A DNA stretch of 64,000 nt from Mermis nigrescens (lineage: Eukaryota; Nematoda; Enoplea; Mermithida; Mermithidae), in assembly GCA_036768485.1 (NCBI GenBank), contig JAVLUZ010000142.1:1763904-1827903 (forward strand), in the 5' to 3' direction. The notes under the pieces were generated by a model. The model made no database searches. It saw only the letters and a program-made list of their open reading frames with translations, and was not told where the DNA came from. The stretch's first letter is position 1; the number at the start of each line of letters is the position of its first letter. A program made the translations under genes and the position numbers. Positions 56,709-64,000 of this stretch are shown here, piece after piece.

Positions 56709-59640
56709 CACTACTTTTAATTAGCTTGATTTCAGTACATCAGTCAGTAAAAACATACAGTAACATGCCACATATAATGACAACAGTCCAAGAACGCGAA
56801 AAACAATATTGTTTTTAACTTCAGCATTATCCTTTTTAAACAAGACAACCTTACATTATTTAAAACAGATCAAAGTTTTTCAGCAAAAACTCGAAAACTT
56901 TAAGCAAATATCAAATGTAAGGAACACTAATGCTTAGATTTAGAAGTAAAATAAATTTGTAGTATAAACTACATATTAAGAACAAATGAATAGTGCAAAC
57001 TTTACACAACTACTAGGTGTAGAGAAAACTAACAGTCAGATTCCTAATTCTGATTTTACGTAGAATATTTTGCAAAAAATTAAGCCTCCGCAAGGCTCTA
57101 GAACTAAAGTTAATATGCATTGTAAAGCTCACACAACCACAGAGTGTAAAGAAGACTTTAGTAGGATTCGTAATTCTAATATTACTCAGATATTACGATA
57201 AAAATTTCAGGAAAAAATTGAGTCTCAACAATAAACCGAGCACAAATAAACATCATTTGCAAACTACTTTACACCACTGTTGAGTGTAAGCAAACGCGCT
57301 CAACTAGCGTCTCTCATTTGATGCCTGGTACATTTTTAGACTTTAGAAAAAGTCAAGCTTCAACAAGACTATAGAACTAAAGTTGATATGCAGTGTACAC
57401 TTTACACAACCAAAGAGTGTAAAGAAAATTTCAGTCGTATACGTAATTCTCATATTACTCTGATATTACGATCATCATTTATGAAAAAATTAAGTCTCCA
57501 CAATGGCCCGCGGACAAATAAATATCACATGTTAACAACTTTACACCACTGTTGTGTGCAAGCAAACTGGCGTATCACATTTGGTTTCTGGTTCATTTTT
57601 AGACTTGAGATTATGTCCAGACTCATAACCCAGAACTTGACAGGAAAGAACAAGACAAAAACACGGTCAAGACCCCCATATTTTCACTTTACACCTCCAG
57701 AAAAAGCTAAATATTGATGTAAACAAACGCAATTCGCTGTGACGCGTGCCCCTTAGAAAGTTCTTTATTTTTATCCTATTCGAGCTCGCCCGACTTCTGA
57801 ACAGAGAAAGTGGCGAACAAAAAATGGACAAACATGTATTTTCCTTTGTCCACCACATTGTAAACTTCAAAAATCTGAACCTAACGCCCCATTGAATGTA
57901 AATAAATTCGGTTCGGGCCAGTTTGTTGCCCTTCGATTGTAGTACGTTTGTATATGCCAAACTTATGTTTCGCAAAATATTTGATATGATTTACCAATCA
58001 AAATACGAAAAACCCTGTTTTTTCGCTATTTTTACACCTCAGATTTCGAACTTTACACCCAATAAACAACTCAATATTACGTTTTTTAAACGCGGCATGC
58101 TTCGACGTGTAGCCATTAGAAATGACTTTATTTCTATTTTATTCAATTTATCCTAACTCATAACCGAAAAAAGTTGGCAGAGAAATCTTGAACAAAATCT
58201 GTTTATTTACTCATCCACTACAGTGTAAAGTTTAAAACCCTGGTACTAACTTCGTATTGATTGTAGAAAAGTATGCTGGTAAGCACAATATAGCCCTCGA
58301 TCCGTAGTACACTTCGGTCAGAAAACGTTTCCTAAAACTCAAAATCGGAGTTGTTGGCAGACATAAACTAAGTCGAAAACTCGGCAAAAATGTGTCATTT
58401 CACCCCCAGATTTTCGCACTCTTCAGACTCCCATTCGAGAACTAAGGCGAAATTCAAAAAGCAAAAAAGTGTCTATCTGCAGAACCTAAATAGATGAATA
58501 AGTCAAATAAAGTGCATGGTTTTACCAAAAGAATTGAATAAAATGAAAAAGTCTGCATTTATAAGATTCGAACCCATCATTCATGTTTTAAGACCGCATC
58601 CGAGAACGGAGTTGCCAACCTTTGCGCCAACTCGACATATCGACAGATTTCAGCTTGATTATACAATTTTGAAAAATATTCATCATTCTACTGAATTTTA
58701 CGAATAGTGCATTTATGATGATAAAAATAATTATTTATTAAAGACGAGTCATAAACCTCTGAAATAATAAAAGTCTGATCAAACAATATGCAATACGGAG
58801 TTATCTATCGGCATTAGAAAAAGAGATGTATAATTCAAAGTTCACCTCTTCATACCTCAACAAACACTGGCTGTAGAAAAGTTTAAAGGTCAGATTAGTT
58901 ATTCTGACCTTTCGGAGAACATTTTTAAAAAAATATATCATCCACGACGCTCTGGGCGCAAAAATGATTTTCGGTGTAAACTTTACACTTATGCTAATAC
59001 CGCAATATTGGGTGTATAGAAACAAAATAAACTGGGATCTGTAACGCTAAGGTCAGGGCACTTTTTAAGCAAAATTAGCATGTTCCGCCTACTTAGTGGA
59101 GTAGTTGAAGAAATATCGTTTTTCGTGTCGGACCCTTTACACTAAAACGATGACAGATCAAAAAATATTGCGTTAAAAGAGACAAAAAAATTGTTCCTCG
59201 AGATTTTGTAACCCTCTACATTGTAAAACCAATTGGACTGCACAGAAACCAAAATTGATTTAGATAAGCTGAAAACAAGCAAAGAGTAAAACACCCGTAT
59301 ACTTTACATTTTTGTGCAAGAACCATTGGGTGTAAAGAAATTTTAAGGTCAGATTCGTAATCTACACATCTGAGAGCAACATTTTAAAAAAATTGGCCCT
59401 CCGCAAATTATTTGATTTTTCGGTTTACACTTTACACACTCATTGCTAACTCGGTATTGAGTGTAAACAAAAAGAATAGACGGGCATCGAATTTTTTAAC
59501 TATCCATCGATTAAAAAAACCGCACCTCCCAGATGTGTGCCATTGTAGCAGTGAGGGGGGACACAAATTTCGCACTCGCTGTGATAAACATATAAGAAAA
59601 AAGGATAGCCAAGTATATAGGTAGCGCTATCACACTAACT
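56709..59640. repeat. Satellite-like field with CTTTACAC...GTGTAAAG hairpin motifs
   Basis: Degenerate repeats of roughly 250-400 bp, clearest at 56990-57560. The recurring unit is CTTTACACAACCA(N)GAGTGTAAAG, then AATTCTNATATTACTCNGATATTACGA, then AAAAAATTAAGTCTC. The words persist to about 59470. It is absent from copy 1 and similar in vocabulary to 27380-28800. Apparent frames (57388-57717, 57667-57975 and others) are not credible genes. Confidence 0.65.
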
Positions 59641-62600
59641 ATGATACGGCCTCGTATCCAGGATAATTTCAGTGAGGGATTGCAAACTCTGAAGTCTGAT
59701 ATCTTGAGAACCATTAGGAGTCAACAAAAATAAGAATCTTTTTGAGCATTTCTCGAAGAGCTGGGAACAATGGTGTAGAAAAATTTTCAGAATAATTTTA
59801 ATAATTGTCTCACTTTGTTTCATAATCATACAAACTAAATTTATCGTTCAAACTGCTTGCATAACCGATTTCCCATCACTCAATTCTAATACAACTACTC
59901 AACTTTTGCTTTTGTACTCAATCTTTCTGTTTTGCCAGCAAAAACAATAGAGAAAATGAATAATCATGTGCGAAAAAATTAGAAATGTCCTCTAACTTAA
60001 CTTTCAGCAGTTTTGAGCGGTTTCAATGGCAAAAAGTATACATAATTAATAAATCCGGCGCGAAGCACCGTAAAATTTGGACGTTTTAATGCTCTTGTAA
60101 TCAATTTCGCATTTTTTTGAAGATAAGAAATGCAAGTTTTATCTCGCAGAAAATTTTATCAAGAAAAAGATGTTAAAAATGTAGAAAATATATCGTTTTA
60201 ATTGAATTAATGGCGCGAAGCACCGAAAATTTAAGCATTTTCACCGCTGGGAACATCAGAAACTTCTTACAGTTTCATACTTGAAAATTATGAAAAAAAT
60301 TTCAGGGGAATCCCCCCAACCTCTAGATACGGGCCTGCATGTGTCAAACAATCAGGTATAAATCAATGGTTAGGTGCAACAAACATAACTTTTTGGCATC
60401 TTTCTGCAGCTCCATCTACCACCAGAGATACAATGCAAAAGAAATTTCTAAAATTTTCTTAAGAATTGTAGATTCATGAAAATTAGCTGGAGCTCTGCCA
60501 GATTTGGAACACAAACATATCCGTCGCCCCTTTCTCTTTGCAGCAGAATCCCTGCCAATGGAAGTTTTTTAGTCGACTCTTCATAAAAATGCAAATCAAA
60601 CACTTTGACCTTTAATCAGCATATTGATTTCTTTTATTTGAATTCTCAGCAGCATATATAAAAAACGAGAAAAAACAGCAAGTGTAAGAAACCGTAATAA
60701 ATGTTATATCTATGTGATGATTTTATGGTGACTACAATCAGTCATGAGTGGGAGTGTGGGAGCGTGGTCCGTGGACTATAAATAAGCAGAAGCCAAATTC
60801 TGGGTCCAAGGGAGAAAAATCGCTATAGCATAATACAAAAAATTCAATAGAGGAGGTCTGTTAATGTTCGAGGCTCCGCCAGATTCTCGGGAGATACCAC
60901 CAGATTTTCAGACTTCCATGCCCATGTGTGGTGTGCGCCATCGGTAGAATGCAGAATACACCCCTAAATTGAATGTCTTAAAAGTTTTACGACTTTTTAC
61001 GATTTTTTGATGCCATTGGAGGAAGCTGGTTGAGAAGCGTAAAAAAACAGCGTTTTTCCCATTCCATCATTTTTTGGCATTCTCCTAATATATTCAGTAT
61101 CTTGGATAATTTGGTCGCTGTTGTACGTTTTCTTAGGTGTGTTTTTTAAAGGTGAGCGCTTGACACTGAGAGTCGCTATTGAATTTCGCTAAATTGATGT
61201 GACTCCAGAGGTGTCGATTTGTCAAAATATCGCATTAAATTATTCCGTTTTAAGCATTTGTAACTGAGTTTTGCCTCAAACAAATGACAATTTTTAGGCT
61301 TATTACACAAGATATTTATTCTTCGACTAAATTTAGTTCAATTTACTTAAATTTTTTAAATTTTTCTGTTCTAGAGAGAATAAGTATCGTTGATAACCTC
61401 TGAAAACGGTACATTCCAATGTGCCTATCATCATGTAGCTAGAAAGTGACACATTATAGACGTTTTGCGGGCTAACCCCAAAATGGTCACTGCCCATGTA
61501 TCAATATAAACCATTGTTAACATCGCCTTCCATTTTTTGATAGATTGTGCTCTGAAGCATTCAACTATGACTTCCATAATGAGGAACCCGGTTCAATGAG
61601 CACGATCGCGCAGTAAGTGTTGTACCAGTCATTTCTTATTCTCACTAATTTACCTTAACTTGACAAAATTCTATTAGTAAAAATAATTTGAAGGTCAAAG
61701 ACTTTCAACTTTGTTACTCTGTAAATTGAAAAATGTAGTGTCTTAGAAACTCACTTTTTTATGAATTTTTAGGGCTCAATGCGTTGTGATGACACAAATG
61801 ACGAATTAAAATTTGGAATTTATCATATTTTCCGGAAATTTCATTGACAATGTTCTGTTAGATGCACTTTGCCTCATATTTTTCACGTATTTAAACTTTT
61901 ATTCTTCATTTAAGTATCAAATCGTGAATTATGTTCGCAACTTTCAATTTTCTTGGAACAGAAAAATTCTTGTCATTTCAACCTCCTACTTTCCTGCAAG
62001 GCATAAACTATATATCGTCAAAGTGGCTCCTCAAATGTTCTACCAAATTAATTATGACCACTTAAATAAATGTAAAATTGCCTATTCTCAGATTTTTACG
62101 AGAAACGCATGAAAATTATGTAATCTTAGTTCATTTGAATTAAATATTTTTGTGTATAGCGAGTCGTCTCAGAAATTATAGACTAGATGAATTTTTTAAA
62201 CAAGATGTTTCTAAATTATAAGCGTTGTAAAAACGTCTATTTTAAAATATAGTTAGCCTTAGGTCGTTTTTCGATGAATCTCCTGGTGTGTAAAATTATG
62301 ATGAAGATGTCTGATATTTTTTTTATGTTTAACAAACATCTTTTACAGCATCGAGCGGTCAAACTTTACATTTGTCATTGCTTGACACCTAGCATACCTT
62401 TCATTGCTGGAGTCCGAAAGAAAAATGAAATTTATATATAATTATCACTAAAAATATAAAGAAAACTGAAATATCTAGTTGTACGTGTTCTTGCAGTAAG
62501 TACAGTGCGATGCACAATCTTGTTTCAACTACATGAGAAAGTGATATAAAGAAACTCAGCTTGTTACAAGGAGCAATTGTCATTGTAAAAAGCAATTCTG

Positions 62601-64000
62601 GTAAAATTTTCTCTATAAAAATTTGAAATTGTAAAATTTCCAATCCTTTGTTGAAGTGTTTTTTAATATCCTTTAGGTTCATGCTATAATAGTCCGTTGA
62701 CTCTAAAATGGTATAAAAGTGTTACGGAGGTAGAATACTACTTCGCTTGGAATGATGTGCTGGTAAATGGAATGTACGAGTATTAGCTTATTAATTAAGA
62801 TGTTGAATTGTGAGTTGTCAAGTTTTTAAGTTCCCTCGTGTAGTTAATCACAAGTTTTATCCCAACATAGTTCGACTGTACCTTCAATTTTTCGACAAGA
62901 AAAATTTTATGAGGTCTGAAGTGAGTCATTTTCAATTTTTTGGTGATAGTGGCAATGATTTTCAAACAAATGTAGTCGGAAATTTTTGACCTCCACAAAC
63001 TGTACAAGATGGCTTGAAAATGGCAAATTCAGAACGACTCTTGTGCTAGGAGCGGAAATAAATCATCATTAATAAGTCAGAAATTTCTCAATTTTGTAGA
63101 AAAATTGGGTGTAGAATTCTGCCGACAAAATATTCAAAAGCAAATGTCATGCAAAAATCAGTGAATCTTACAGAAAACGCAATGTATTGAAAATTTTATT
63201 CACGAACCTAGAAACTAACTGGGCTACCCTCGTATTAAATAAGCAAATCAGCCTTCCGTTTGACTTCATTGTGACCATGCTTGTAATTTCTAGTTGTACA
63301 TATTTAGTATTGTCTACTTTTGTCATTCAGCTTGCTGGCTAGTCATCAAGACAAGACTTTAAAGATTATGTTATTAAAATTGAAATCGCCCAAATGATGA
63401 TAATTTATGTATCGAATTCGATTTAAAATTTAAGCATTTGCACAGAAATGTTTGTCCGCTATGTGTAACATCAAAGTGCATAGCAAGGCTAGCGTAAGTC
63501 TATCTCATTTTCCACTGGAGATCAGAAGTTTTCCATGATTCTTAATGTCCATGCCAAAAATTTGTAGTTTTAAAAAAGTTGGAATTATCAAGTATCAGAT
63601 ATACAGATTTGGAACTTTCTTCTAAAAGGGCAAAGATAAATAATCGACAGTTTCGGGTCAGAGAAAAGGATAATTCGGAAAGCTCAGGCGAGCAAATGCA
63701 CAAATCGAGAAGAAGACTGGAAGTTCTAAGCCTAGGAAACTAGATGCATTTTACCTTTATCTTTAAAAATTAATCGGAAATTCTTTGATTTTGAAGATAG
63801 AGTCTTTGATTTTTCGATCATAAAATGTATTTCATTAAAACTGGTTTTTACTTTGAATAATTAAAGCATACAGATCATAAATTTTTGTCTATAAAAAATT
63901 TTGTTGTCATATTTTTTGGCTTAATGTTGCCAACTTCTACACCTCATAATTTATCGTTATTCTTCCGAAGTATCATTGAAAATATGCTTTCCTACAGCAT
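59641..64000 (+). repeat. Segmental duplication, copy 2, third part
   Basis: Colinear with about 16626-21262. It includes the MITE-like element (59646-60335) and lacks the R1 insertion present in copy 1. No gene is supported, and homology continues to the window edge. Confidence 0.88.

Noticed and set aside
57388..58156. Three frames of 77-109 codons
   Set aside because: They lie in the satellite field, with no family resemblance and repeat-derived composition.

Overview
The window reads as nuclear DNA of an invertebrate animal that I cannot place to phylum. It is AT-rich and mostly non-coding, with a C2H2 zinc-finger gene split by GT-AG introns of several kilobases, a divergent seven-transmembrane receptor, hAT-type and other non-autonomous transposons, and a Polinton/Maverick. 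A block of 100 Ns (10830-10929) marks an assembly gap.

Layout. 1-10.8 kb: three exons of a C2H2 zinc-finger transcription factor, with introns full of degenerate repeats. 10.93-21.26 kb: copy 1 of a large duplicated block carrying an intact GPCR gene, with an 896-bp hAT-type MITE inserted in this copy only. 21.3-30.3 kb: no convincing gene, but a satellite-like field and small inverted-repeat elements. 30.29-34.57 kb: copy 2 of the block, whose GPCR is broken by a 19-bp deletion; copy 2 resumes at 55.15 kb and again at 59.64 kb. Between the first two parts sits a 20,193-bp Polinton (34857-55049) with AG...CT ends, a 6-bp target duplication (AATATA) and inverted repeats of about 1.8 kb.

The Polinton carries protein-primed DNA polymerase B, a retroviral-type integrase, A32-like packaging ATPase, adenovirus-type cysteine protease, double-jelly-roll major capsid protein, a decayed penton-like minor capsid protein, a pX-like minor protein and two conserved small proteins. 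Its unusual gene is a 171-aa TATA-box-binding protein (TBP) homologue at 42390-42905 (-), with both saddle repeats and all four DNA-intercalating phenylalanines. Nearly every gene or gene pair starts 32-44 bp downstream of a TATAAATA box, usually as TCTATAAATA, and the polymerase is preceded by a tandem array of about eight. Several gene pairs are joined by ATGA overlaps or a 2-bp gap, so one box may serve two cistrons. My reading, an inference, is that the element carries its own core-promoter factor together with a uniform set of TATA promoters.

The right quarter (48.5-53.2 kb) is a decayed palindrome from a second Polinton lineage. Each arm holds an integrase with a clear chromodomain, an unknown small gene and another TBP copy, so TBP was present in both lineages. 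The polymerase, major capsid, minor capsid and inverted-repeat genes each carry frameshifts. The copy is therefore either non-autonomous or affected by homopolymer sequencing errors, since several shifts fall in short A or T runs.
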